Positions 8,439-17,433 of a stretch of DNA of 37,477 bases are shown here, in pieces. The position numbers and the translations under genes were made by a program. The stretch's first letter is position 1. Each line of letters begins with the position of its first letter. The notes under the pieces were generated by a model. The model searched no databases, was not told the DNA's origin, and saw only the letters and a program-made list of their open reading frames with translations. The stretch covers positions 1 to 37,477 of IMG/VR virus record IMGVR_UViG_3300046167_000468. One strand, given 5' to 3'. Origin of the DNA: a virus.

Positions 8439-9177
8439 TTCTAATTCAATATATGCTTCAGGCGATCCAACAGACTATACTTGGGAAAGTACATCTGGAT
8501 TAACAGGCTTTACATCTTCTGAAAGATATTTTACAACATCGACTGGAGTGCTTAGTACACTAGGAAATCCTATTGAGCCGGGTACTGGAATTACTTGGAC
8601 AGTTATTTCTGCTGGAAGTGCAGTGCCATCAAATGCTGTATGGGTAGCAGAAAGATTTACAGTAAGCGGTGTAACTTCTGGATGGACTATCAACGCTGTT
8701 GGTGCATATGTTAATACTTCTATATTGCAAGACGACTCAGTAACAACTGTAAAAATAGCTAACGATGCAGTAACTGCTGACAAGCTAGCTAATTCAATTA
8801 ACACAGTTATTGCAGCTAACACTGCAAAGGTAGGTATAACTACAAGCCAAGCTAATGCTATTGCAGCTAATACAGCTAAAGTTGGAATTACTACTAGTCA
8901 AGCTGATGCTATAGTAGCTAATACAGCTAAGGTAGGTATAACTACAAGTCAAATAACAAAATTAAATGGTATAGAAACTAATGCAACAGCAGACCAAACA
9001 CAGGCAGAAATTAATGCATTAGGTATTACAGCTACTTCAGTAGACTTAGGCAACTGGACTATAACTGAATCAAGTGGTACTTTATTTTTTGCTACTAGTG
9101 GTACAAACAAAATGAAACTAGAAGCAAATGGAAATTTAACTTGTGTTGGTACTGTAACAGAAAACGGAACTATATAA
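8422..9177 (+). CDS. Adaptor-like tail fibre, C-terminal fragment
   Basis: The remainder of the fibre begun at 8184, about 252 residues. It includes a beta domain (TWTVISAGSAVP, then WTINAVGAYV), a shaft with three tandem 17-residue repeats, the segment LNGIETNATADQTQAEIN, and a typical fibre ending with Gly-Asn-Leu and GTVTENGT. The ATG at 8548 is unlikely to be the true start, since the frame is open and fibre-like back to the break. Its place between the tail hub and the ejection proteins suggests a short fibre attached to the tail. Confidence 0.65.
   Translation, partial: FRGYFSSNSIYASGDPTDYTWESTSGLTGFTSSERYFTTSTGVLSTLGNPIEPGTGITWTVISAGSAVPSNAVWVAERFTVSGVTSGWTINAVGAYVNTSILQDDSVTTVKIANDAVTADKLANSINTVIAANTAKVGITTSQANAIAANTAKVGITTSQADAIVANTAKVGITTSQITKLNGIETNATADQTQAEINALGITATSVDLGNWTITESSGTLFFATSGTNKMKLEANGNLTCVGTVTENGTI
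8812..8964 (+). repeat. Three tandem 51-base (17-residue) fibre repeats
   Basis: Three consecutive copies of a 51-base unit encode AANTAKVGITTSQANAI, then AANTAKVGITTSQADAI, then VANTAKVGITTSQITKL. The copies differ at synonymous positions, so they are old or under selection. They lie in the fibre shaft, where repeat number may set length. Confidence 0.85.
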
Positions 9178-9184
9178 GGATACT

Positions 9185-9622
9185 ATGTATACAATACAAA
9201 GAATAGTAGGAGAGGATTTACTTCTCAATTATCAAGCAATCAAAACAGAATTAGAAAAAGCATTAGAGTATTCAGACGGTGAAAGAAGTGCAGCACAAAT
9301 TATACTTAATAGTGTCTCACAGCCCCAAATTTACCAGATATGGCAAGTTTATAAAGATGGTAAGGGGGTAGCACTAGGTTCAACAAGAGTCGTCCAATAC
9401 GAAGGATTTGTGGCTCTACACATAATTACATTAGCTGGTGACACTGATGGAGATTTAACAGAGTGGGCAGCTATGTTTGAACAGGAAATGAAAAACGAAT
9501 CGATTGACATGTTAGAGTTAACAGGTCGAAAAGGGTTTGTCAAACAATTAGAAAAAGCAGGTTGGACTGAAAGGTATACAACTATGCGTAAGTTTATCAA
9601 GGAGAAAGCCAATGGCGAATAG
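9185..9622 (+). CDS. GNAT-like protein
   Basis: A 145-residue protein. The order of elements (GKGVALGSTRVVQYEGFVAL, then a helix, then LELTGRKGFVKQLEKAGW near the end) resembles the C-terminal half of GNAT acyltransferases. The acetyl-CoA pyrophosphate loop (Q/R-x-x-G-x-G/A) is not evident, so it may be inactive or structural. Similar small proteins are found just before the internal virion proteins of T7-like marine phages. The stop overlaps the next start by about 10 bases. Confidence 0.5.
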   Translation: MYTIQRIVGEDLLLNYQAIKTELEKALEYSDGERSAAQIILNSVSQPQIYQIWQVYKDGKGVALGSTRVVQYEGFVALHIITLAGDTDGDLTEWAAMFEQEMKNESIDMLELTGRKGFVKQLEKAGWTERYTTMRKFIKEKANGE

Positions 9623-10211
9623 TACAATGACATCAATAACATCTTATGCAGATGATTATAAAGATCAAGCTAAAAAGATATTAGATGATGCTCAGAATCT
9701 TTATGACACTGGACAGCTAGGTAATGTTGCTGGTTTTACACAAGCACAAACAGATGCACAAGCTGCTGGTTTAGCTGCAGGTCAAGCGCAAATAGGACTT
9801 GAAGGTCAGCTTGCAGGCATGGCTGGTAAAACTGATTTATCTGGTATGAGACAGCAAGCCAAGAATGAAGCGTTACAAGCTTTAGGTCTTAACTCTGCTG
9901 CAGCTGGACGTATGGGAGGTCTTGGTGGTTCTCGACAAATGCTTAACAATCAATCGATAGCTAATGATTTAGCAGCATCGTTTGGTCAAATAGATATGCA
10001 AAGACAACAAATGGATTTGGCAAATACACAAGCAGCATTACAAGCACAAGGCACAGGTGCTGGACAAATGGCACAGATTGGTCAAGCTCAACAGCAACAA
10101 CAACAGAATGTTAATGATGCTGGTTATACTGGATTGACACAATTAGGTGAAATGTTTTCTAACATTGCATCTAAAAAAACCAGAACAGAATCAGACCAAG
10201 GAGGTAAATAA
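9612..10211 (+). CDS. Small internal virion (ejection) protein, gp14-like
   Basis: A 199-residue protein rich in Ala, Gln and Gly (QAAGLAAGQAQIGLEGQLAG; QQQQQQ near the end), mostly helical. This composition and its place first in the ejection-protein cluster match the small T7 gp14-like core protein, which forms part of the channel through which DNA enters the cell. Assignment is by composition and order. Its stop overlaps the ATG of the following gene. Confidence 0.55.
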   Translation: MANSTMTSITSYADDYKDQAKKILDDAQNLYDTGQLGNVAGFTQAQTDAQAAGLAAGQAQIGLEGQLAGMAGKTDLSGMRQQAKNEALQALGLNSAAAGRMGGLGGSRQMLNNQSIANDLAASFGQIDMQRQQMDLANTQAALQAQGTGAGQMAQIGQAQQQQQQNVNDAGYTGLTQLGEMFSNIASKKTRTESDQGGK

Positions 10212-10684
10212 TGCAATCAAGAACAATGGGACCATTAGGTATGTTTGGTATAGCGCAGTCACAATTGGAAAGAATTGGTTACAATCCTCTGGAGGCTTCT
10301 AATCCATTGGGTGAACCTATGTCTGGTGGTCGTGGCGGTGGTGGTTTTGGTTTTTCATTTGGTGGACCACAAGGATATACAAGAGCTCAATATGAATCTG
10401 CTATGGCAGATACGTATGCTAATGTTAGAGTGGGTACAGATGCTAATGGCAATCCAATATATGGCTATACAGGTCAAGATGAGCGTCCAACGGGTGGTGT
10501 AAATATGTCAAGAGCAGGTACAAGAGCTGATACTAATCCTTATGTACATGGTTCTAACAAAGCTAGAGGTCCACTTACTTATGGTGGTCATAATACACGT
10601 AATCAATTTGGCAGCAATCCTAGTAAAAATTATGGTGTTCCTAATAGTTCTGGACAAAGGCGTCTTGTAGTAGGAGGAAGATAA
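10211..10684 (+). CDS. Glycine-rich virion-region protein
   Basis: A 157-residue, low-complexity protein: a Gly/Phe-rich stretch (SGGRGGGGFGFSFGGPQGY) followed by Asn/Gly/Arg-rich text ending RRLVVGGR. There are no enzymatic motifs and it is likely disordered. It is coupled to both neighbours (TAATG-type overlaps) within the ejection cluster, so it is probably a minor virion or core protein. Confidence 0.5.
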   Translation: MQSRTMGPLGMFGIAQSQLERIGYNPLEASNPLGEPMSGGRGGGGFGFSFGGPQGYTRAQYESAMADTYANVRVGTDANGNPIYGYTGQDERPTGGVNMSRAGTRADTNPYVHGSNKARGPLTYGGHNTRNQFGSNPSKNYGVPNSSGQRRLVVGGR

Positions 10685-11100
10685 TGGCAAATACATATGC
10701 ACCCTTATACAATAGTTTGCAAGCCAGAGGTAGGATGTCTCCGCTTGGAGCTCCGGGAGCTATCAAACCAGAAAAGAAAAAGAAAGGTCTGGGTGATAAG
10801 ATGGCTTCTGCTTTAGGATCAATGATTGACCAATCAATGCAAGGTAGTGACGAAAAAAGAATTGCTCAGCTTATGCTTAGAAATGAAGAACTAAAAAAAG
10901 AAGAGCTAGCATGGGAAGGTTCACCTCAATGGAATCAAGAAAGTTATGAGTTTGAAGCGTTTGGTAGAGAACATTCTGGACATAAACGTGAAAAAGAATA
11001 TCAAAGTAATCTTAATGAGATTGACCAAATTAAGATTGGACAACAAATGGATGAGCCCGGCACAATGGAGTCATTAATTAATTCTTTCGTTAAGGTATAG
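10684..11100 (+). CDS. Small virion-region protein
   Basis: A 138-residue protein with a Lys-rich stretch (PEKKKKGLGDK) and a charged helical middle (LMLRNEELKKEELAWEG). No family is recognised. It overlaps the Gly-rich gene and precedes the large ejection proteins, so it is probably a minor core or assembly protein. Confidence 0.5.
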   Translation: MANTYAPLYNSLQARGRMSPLGAPGAIKPEKKKKGLGDKMASALGSMIDQSMQGSDEKRIAQLMLRNEELKKEELAWEGSPQWNQESYEFEAFGREHSGHKREKEYQSNLNEIDQIKIGQQMDEPGTMESLINSFVKV

Positions 11101-11109
11101 GAGATAGCA

Positions 11110-13308
11110 ATGGCAATTAACCCACAAAGACTTGAAGATGAGTACCAGTTTTGGGCTACAACTGACGGGTTTGGAAGAAAAGTACAAGACGCAGGTGGCG
11201 ATGGAGGACCAAGACGAGGAGGCAAAGCTAAGTATTCATTGTCACAAGTTTTTGACGACAGTGGCGAAACTCTTACTGAAACAAATATAGATGAGGACGG
11301 TTCTGAAACTAAAGTAGTTCAAAAAACCCCATCAAGTTTGTTAGATAATGAAAGTTATGACACGCCAATATTAGGTAATGATGAAGTTACGTTTCCATCT
11401 ATTGCTACTCCGCCAGAGGAAGATGATAATTTTGTATACGGTAGCGGTGGTTCATCTAGTGGTAGATGGGGTGGTCCTGCACGAGCTGGATTTATGGGAC
11501 CTACTGCAACTAGACCTTATGGTCCTCTTCCTAATGGAAGGTATTTAACAGAAGATGAGTATCTTGGTGCTGACCAAGCGTCTCGATGGCTTAGTCGTCC
11601 ATCAACTGAAAGTATTGAGTCTGATGTATTTGGAACTGGTATAGATGTAGAGCAGTCTGGTTCTGATATTTTAAACGATCAAGGAACTTTAGCAATTACT
11701 GACGAAGATAGAGCTAACGCACAGTCGTCTGTAATTGAAAGTATAAACAACCAAAGGATGATGGAGTTATACAACTCACGTCCTGATTTATATGAAAAGG
11801 TTGTTGAAGGCGAATTAGATATGCCAGTAATTGAAGACCCGCATAAAGATAAAGATTATACTACATCTGGTTTTGATGGTTCTTCTTTGCATTCTGATTC
11901 AGTACCGGGTTCTTTCATATCAGAAACATTTGACAGGTATCGCAATGAAGATGGTGTAATTGTAGACAGTCCTATAAGGTCTGATGTTTTTGATGAAGAC
12001 AATCCTTTGTTTACTACACTACATCCTGAAGCAGCTAGAGAAGTTACTGAAGAAAAAATTCAAGAAGAAGAAAAAGAGTTAGAAAAAAACTTTGATGATT
12101 TGCCATGGGCTGGCGATAAGGGTATAGATTTAACAGCAGTTGTACAAGAAATTAAAGACACAGACCCAAAAGCAATTGAAGTGCTTAATGAGTTTGCATC
12201 ATGGGCAGACACAGTTACAGATGAAGTAGCAATTAAAGAAGCTGAGAATTATTTACTTAGCCTTAAGAACTCTCCATCAGTAGATAGTAGATTTAGAAAA
12301 GCTATGGCGATTGGCATGATTGCTATGTTATTTGGTGATGACTTTACTACAGCAATGAACACAGGTTTCGGTGTGGTTGCTGATGATTACACAGCAGAAG
12401 CTGAAGCTGCAAAGACAGAAGCTGAAGCAGCAGCAGAGTTAGCTAAAACTATTGCTAAAGAAGGTAGGGCAAATGCTGAGAATGACCGAAGAAAAATGAG
12501 AGACTTTACGTTAGAAATGGCAAAGACACGGGCTGAATTAGGAGTCAAAGCAGCTGAAGACCTCGAAGCAGAAATAAAAGCTAGAGCTGGGAACAATCAA
12601 GATTATATAAGTAAAGAAGCTTCTCATTACGAAAGCATTCTGACTGATGATCAAAAGAAAACGCTTGGTGTTTTTAATTTTGGTGCACAATATGATCGTG
12701 CTTTACAATTTGTTAAGAAAGCTCAACCAGATGTTGTTTGGGATTTAAAAAATAACAACGATCAAAGAGTTGCGTTTGATACACAGTTTCAAAAATGGTT
12801 ATCAGATAAATTAAATGGTAATAATTTTGGACAAGGTGTTCCAGCTTTTGCAAATTATATGCAAGATGCGTTTATTAAAACACAGCTTGAAGGTGAAAGT
12901 ATTTTAAACATGAAAGATACTAATCCAAGTTTGTATGATTTACAACAAATGGGTATTGATACTGACAAGATTGATTTTGGTGCAGGTATGGAAGCAACCA
13001 ATGCAGCTTACACAAAGATTGAAGATTATTCTACAGGTTTTAATGAGCGAGGTACATTAGCTTTAATGGCTAAAGATTATTATGATTGGCAAAAATCTGA
13101 CCCAGACGCACATAAAGATATGGTTAGGCGAGCCAATGAACAAGGTATTGGTGGTTTTATTTGGTATGTTACTAGACATGTAGAACCTACAGATACAATA
13201 GGCACAAAGTATGACCCATTAGCTGTAGGAAAAGATAACGAATGGAGGTCAGATTTTGCTATTCAGTATTTACGCAAAGAAGGTATTATTGTAACACCAA
13301 CAAAATAG
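11110..13308 (+). CDS. Internal virion (ejection) protein, gp15-like in size and place
   Basis: A 732-residue protein, close to the size of T7 gp15 (747). Residues 1-330 are acidic and low in predicted structure. About 425-500 is an Ala/Glu-rich coiled coil (AEAEAAKTEAEAAAELAKTI). The remainder is helical with aromatic residues (DYYDWQKSDPDAHKD). It lies between the small core proteins and the 1,366-residue ejection protein, matching the T7 14-15-16 order. The assignment is by position and size. An AGGAG-type site precedes the start. Confidence 0.55.
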   Translation: MAINPQRLEDEYQFWATTDGFGRKVQDAGGDGGPRRGGKAKYSLSQVFDDSGETLTETNIDEDGSETKVVQKTPSSLLDNESYDTPILGNDEVTFPSIATPPEEDDNFVYGSGGSSSGRWGGPARAGFMGPTATRPYGPLPNGRYLTEDEYLGADQASRWLSRPSTESIESDVFGTGIDVEQSGSDILNDQGTLAITDEDRANAQSSVIESINNQRMMELYNSRPDLYEKVVEGELDMPVIEDPHKDKDYTTSGFDGSSLHSDSVPGSFISETFDRYRNEDGVIVDSPIRSDVFDEDNPLFTTLHPEAAREVTEEKIQEEEKELEKNFDDLPWAGDKGIDLTAVVQEIKDTDPKAIEVLNEFASWADTVTDEVAIKEAENYLLSLKNSPSVDSRFRKAMAIGMIAMLFGDDFTTAMNTGFGVVADDYTAEAEAAKTEAEAAAELAKTIAKEGRANAENDRRKMRDFTLEMAKTRAELGVKAAEDLEAEIKARAGNNQDYISKEASHYESILTDDQKKTLGVFNFGAQYDRALQFVKKAQPDVVWDLKNNNDQRVAFDTQFQKWLSDKLNGNNFGQGVPAFANYMQDAFIKTQLEGESILNMKDTNPSLYDLQQMGIDTDKIDFGAGMEATNAAYTKIEDYSTGFNERGTLALMAKDYYDWQKSDPDAHKDMVRRANEQGIGGFIWYVTRHVEPTDTIGTKYDPLAVGKDNEWRSDFAIQYLRKEGIIVTPTK

Positions 13309-13317
13309 GAGTCTACA

Positions 13318-16300
13318 ATGGCTGAAGAAAAAACTTACATGCAAATGCTACAAGAAAAAATGCCAGTGGTATTTGATCTTGATGCAGATACTGTAAGAGA
13401 TTCTGCTGGAGATATAAGGTATGACAATCTTAATGCTCCTGAAGTTGATCATATGAAAAAGGATGGCTTTGCTCCCGGAGATTGGGGTGGTGAGTTTTAT
13501 ACTAAACTTTATGCTGACCTTGCGAATGAAACTGGTTACACTGGTACATATCGCACTGGCGAGAAAGGATATTATGGTCGTGACTTAGGTGGCAGACAAG
13601 ACGAGTACGGTGAGTCTTTTTCTAATAAGCTTTATTATGAAGGTTTAGCTAGACCTAAAGATGAAGAGACACAAGAGCTTGCTGACATGGGGGTGTTTGC
13701 TAGAGCTTTTAGAGCTGAAGTACAAGGTGAGCAAGAAGATGTTTGGCAAAAAGCCAGAGACAAACAAACTACATACATGAATGAAACCATGGGTGGTTTT
13801 AAAGCACTTGCTACTGATGAGGCAGAACTAGCACAATACAATGCGTTTTTTGGTGAGAGTTATAGTCCTTTTTATCAGCATGATGTACAGTACAGACATG
13901 AAGATAGAGACTTAGACAACATTGCTAACAGCAACTTTAGAACAGGTTGGGCAGTTGGTTGGGGTTCTATTAAACAATCAGCAACAGAAGCTGTGTCTAT
14001 GTTAGGCGACATGTTAGGCAATCAAGATTTATATGATTGGGGTGCAATACGTTCAAGAGAGGCTGACTATGAGAACTCTAAGCGACCTATTTTTAGTAAT
14101 GATATAACAGATGTTACTGATGCTAAGAGTTTTGGAAAGTGGGTTGCTGGTATTTCTGGAGTTGCATTGCCATACATGCTTGGACTTATAGGTACTAGAG
14201 CAGTAGGCGGTGTTGTAGCTGCAACTTCTCCTATACTTGGACCGGGTGCTTTTGGTGTTGGTATGACAATGGCTTTTGCTCCAGCAGTATGGGTGTATGC
14301 TGGTGAAGCTTACGGCAATATGCAAGGAGGCATGGATCAAAAGAATGCTGGTCTTGCTTTATCTGCTGGCGTTGTTATGGCAGCATTAGATATGTTAGGT
14401 CTTAAAGGTATTATGGGCGCATCAACAGCACTTAGACAAGACGGTATTAAGATTATTGCTAAAGAGTACGCTAAGAAAGAAGGTATCTCAGAAGAAGCAG
14501 CCACAAAATTAGTGACAGACCAGATGGGAAATCTTAAAGCTTTAGCTCTTAAAGATATAGCAGTTATGTCAGAGATGCAACTGAACAAATCTTTATTAGC
14601 TAAATCTGTTGGTAAGAGAACTGCAAAAGGTATGTCTATTGAAGGCGGTACAGAATTTTTACAAGAGTCTACGGGTTATTTAGCTGGACACTTTGGAACA
14701 GACAGTAGTATCAGACCTGACTTTGATTTTGACGAGTGGCAACGCATTGCAATAAACGCAACAGCAGGAGGTTTTGTTCTGGGTGGAGGTATTGCTGGAA
14801 CAACAACTACATACGGTGAGATAGCAGGGTTCAATAGATTAAAAAGAGATGTTAGTCCTGTTGAAAAAAGTAAAAACTGGATTGGCGGTAAATCTTTAGA
14901 AAGAGCAGATGCTATGTTAGGCACTAAAAGTGATGAACAAGTTTCAGTTATTTTAGATTCAGATGGAAATCCTATTATCAAAGAAGAAGCAGACCCTGAT
15001 GCACCAGAGGTTTATAGCTTTGAGGGAGATAACAGAGATGTTTTAAAAGAGTTTGAACAAGATTATAATACTGGTCATCAACAAGATTTGTCAACTGGAA
15101 GGGGTGGCGAAAAAACTTTGTGGCAAAATGTTAAAGAATTTCCTGCAAGATTTACTAAGAAGGTTGGTTCTTTTTGGGAATCAAGAGCCTTAAAAGCTAT
15201 TGACAAGTATGCTAAGAATCCTGAAAGAGCTAAAGAGTTGTTAGCTATTATACTTACACAGTATGGTATGAGCAATTCAACTTGGATGCAGGGACTTGAT
15301 CTTGGCAATACAAAAAGATTATTGCAACAAAAGTTATTGCATGATGTTGCTCAGTTTAAAGCAGATTTAAATACTTTACTGGGTGTAGGTGTTGGTGGCA
15401 AAACAGATGTAGAAGCTACCAAAATATTTATGGATTATCTTCAAGCAAAACGAGAAGGTAAGTCAACAAATCCAGAGTACAATCAGATAGCTAGCCAATT
15501 AGATGCAATGGTTGAGAGAATTGGTGGTCAGATTGAAGGCAGCAATAAAGGTCTTACAGATAATATACTTACTGAAATTAATAAAGTATTAGGCGGTACG
15601 GCAGAGGTTAAAAGAAAACCTTTTTATTTTCAAGATAGTGCAAAGCTAAAGTTATCTGAAGTTGTTAAAGACAAAGATGGCTTTATAGAAAAGCTTACTA
15701 ATTCTGATTGGTCACAAACAGAAGCAGAAGAGTTCTATGAGTTTTTAGAAAGTGGTCCTATGCATTATGATAAGTCTACACTTAGAGAGCTTGGATTTTT
15801 AAACTATCCAGCACGTTCGGTCAAACAATCTAAAGATCAGTTATATAAAATATTTGGAGAAGATTCTAAGTTTTTAGAAAACGATCCATTCCAAAGACTA
15901 AGAGAGAATATACAAGAGCAAGTTAACTATGCGGTTGATAATAGAATGCTTGGTCAAAAGGGAATGCGATATAAAAAGTTGATGTTAATGTTGAAAGATG
16001 AAATGGGAGAAGGTTGGGATCCAAGAATGCTTACACATTTTACTGATAGTATTGCTGCATCACGTGGTGACTACAGAAGAATGGATAGCAAGAAAGCGGA
16101 AAGAATGATTGGACATATTACTTTCTTTAATACTTTTTCTCATTTAGATTTGTCAGCTCTAGCTTCTCTGCCAGAGGCAGCACTTGTTTTACTGGGTGCG
16201 ACAAAAGATAAAAAGCTTATGGAGCTTTTTCAAATGGGTGTTAATGACTTTGCTAGAAAGTATGTTACAGAAGGCAAGAATGGTTACTCTTATATTAATC

Positions 16301-17418
16301 CATCAGTTGGTTTAACAAGAGAGCAGTACACCAGGAATCTGGCAGATTTCTACAGGTATGGTTATGGCACATCTACTCACGGTGCTATTGGTCAAGTAGG
16401 TATTGATGAAGGTGTTTATAAGGCATCAAAGATTAAAGAGTTTGCAATGAGCACATTCTTTAGAGCTAACCTTCTTAAAATATATACAGACACTACAAGG
16501 GTTGCACGTTTAGCATTAGCTAATGATGCTATTTTTGGTGACTTAGAAATAGTTACAATGTTTCCACCGGGACATCACAATAGAAATACAGGTTTATTTC
16601 ATGATGCTTTCGAAAGATTAAGAGATTTGAACATTGACCCAGATGCTTTAGCTAGAAGATACAAACCTTTAGTTGATGCTGCAAGAATGACTTTAAATGA
16701 AGGTCATGATACGCAAACGCTTTACGATAGAATACTAGAGATGGACCCGTCATTTATAGAAGACATGGACATTGCTAGAATGACTTGGGTTGATAATGCT
16801 ATTGCTCATCCAGATGCAATGAACAGACCTTTGTTCTATTCTAATCCATACTATCGTTTGTTTACGCAGTATAATGGTTTTATGTCTGTGTTTACAGCTT
16901 CTATTCTTCCAAAGATTTGGAAAAGAATAAAGTCACAAGACCCTACAGCAAAGTATTCTACAGTTGCTATTGCTGCGACTATGATTGTTGCAGGGTTTTT
17001 AAGTCAAGCTATGAAAGACGAATGGAGATATGGTGGAAGACCGGGATGGCTTTCGGAGAAAGGTTTCTTACAAAGAGGAGTTGCTTCATCAGGATTACTT
17101 GGAACACCTGAGAAACTATTGTCAGCTATTAGTCCTATATATGATGACAGCAAGAAGCCTTGGGAGTCTTCAATGGATTACGGAGCACGCAAAGGTGGTC
17201 ATGCAATCAGAGAGTTTCTTGGTCCAACATATGCACATGGTGAGCAGTTAGCTAAGATATTTATGTCACAGATAGATGGTGATTTAGATAGAAGAAACAT
17301 GTATCTTTCAAAAGAAATACCTTTCTTAGGTAAAAATAAAAACTGGAAAGACTACAATTTAGGAAGAGGAGATATAAATATAGATGAAGCTCTTAAAAAA
17401 ACAGTACCATTTTTATAA
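13318..17418 (+). CDS. Large ejection protein, gp16-like in size, with N-terminal SNase-like domain
   Basis: A 1,366-residue protein, close to T7 gp16 (1,318). Residues about 15-113 look like a staphylococcal-nuclease fold. DLDADTV (20-26) matches the DGDT loop, R34 the first catalytic Arg, NAPE (39-42) the D-x-P-E region with Asn for Asp, YGRDL with R88 the second Arg, and GESFSNKLYYEGLARP the terminal helix. Residues about 275-365 are hydrophobic and Gly/Ala-rich, able to enter a membrane. The long helical remainder ends in LGKNKNWKDY and a C-terminal VPFL. In T7 the N-terminus is a transglycosylase; here a nuclease-like domain takes that place. Activity is unproven. Start context: TAGGAG. 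Confidence 0.65.
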   Translation: MAEEKTYMQMLQEKMPVVFDLDADTVRDSAGDIRYDNLNAPEVDHMKKDGFAPGDWGGEFYTKLYADLANETGYTGTYRTGEKGYYGRDLGGRQDEYGESFSNKLYYEGLARPKDEETQELADMGVFARAFRAEVQGEQEDVWQKARDKQTTYMNETMGGFKALATDEAELAQYNAFFGESYSPFYQHDVQYRHEDRDLDNIANSNFRTGWAVGWGSIKQSATEAVSMLGDMLGNQDLYDWGAIRSREADYENSKRPIFSNDITDVTDAKSFGKWVAGISGVALPYMLGLIGTRAVGGVVAATSPILGPGAFGVGMTMAFAPAVWVYAGEAYGNMQGGMDQKNAGLALSAGVVMAALDMLGLKGIMGASTALRQDGIKIIAKEYAKKEGISEEAATKLVTDQMGNLKALALKDIAVMSEMQLNKSLLAKSVGKRTAKGMSIEGGTEFLQESTGYLAGHFGTDSSIRPDFDFDEWQRIAINATAGGFVLGGGIAGTTTTYGEIAGFNRLKRDVSPVEKSKNWIGGKSLERADAMLGTKSDEQVSVILDSDGNPIIKEEADPDAPEVYSFEGDNRDVLKEFEQDYNTGHQQDLSTGRGGEKTLWQNVKEFPARFTKKVGSFWESRALKAIDKYAKNPERAKELLAIILTQYGMSNSTWMQGLDLGNTKRLLQQKLLHDVAQFKADLNTLLGVGVGGKTDVEATKIFMDYLQAKREGKSTNPEYNQIASQLDAMVERIGGQIEGSNKGLTDNILTEINKVLGGTAEVKRKPFYFQDSAKLKLSEVVKDKDGFIEKLTNSDWSQTEAEEFYEFLESGPMHYDKSTLRELGFLNYPARSVKQSKDQLYKIFGEDSKFLENDPFQRLRENIQEQVNYAVDNRMLGQKGMRYKKLMLMLKDEMGEGWDPRMLTHFTDSIAASRGDYRRMDSKKAERMIGHITFFNTFSHLDLSALASLPEAALVLLGATKDKKLMELFQMGVNDFARKYVTEGKNGYSYINPSVGLTREQYTRNLADFYRYGYGTSTHGAIGQVGIDEGVYKASKIKEFAMSTFFRANLLKIYTDTTRVARLALANDAIFGDLEIVTMFPPGHHNRNTGLFHDAFERLRDLNIDPDALARRYKPLVDAARMTLNEGHDTQTLYDRILEMDPSFIEDMDIARMTWVDNAIAHPDAMNRPLFYSNPYYRLFTQYNGFMSVFTASILPKIWKRIKSQDPTAKYSTVAIAATMIVAGFLSQAMKDEWRYGGRPGWLSEKGFLQRGVASSGLLGTPEKLLSAISPIYDDSKKPWESSMDYGARKGGHAIREFLGPTYAHGEQLAKIFMSQIDGDLDRRNMYLSKEIPFLGKNKNWKDYNLGRGDINIDEALKKTVPFL

Positions 17419-17433
17419 TATAGGAGAGACCAC

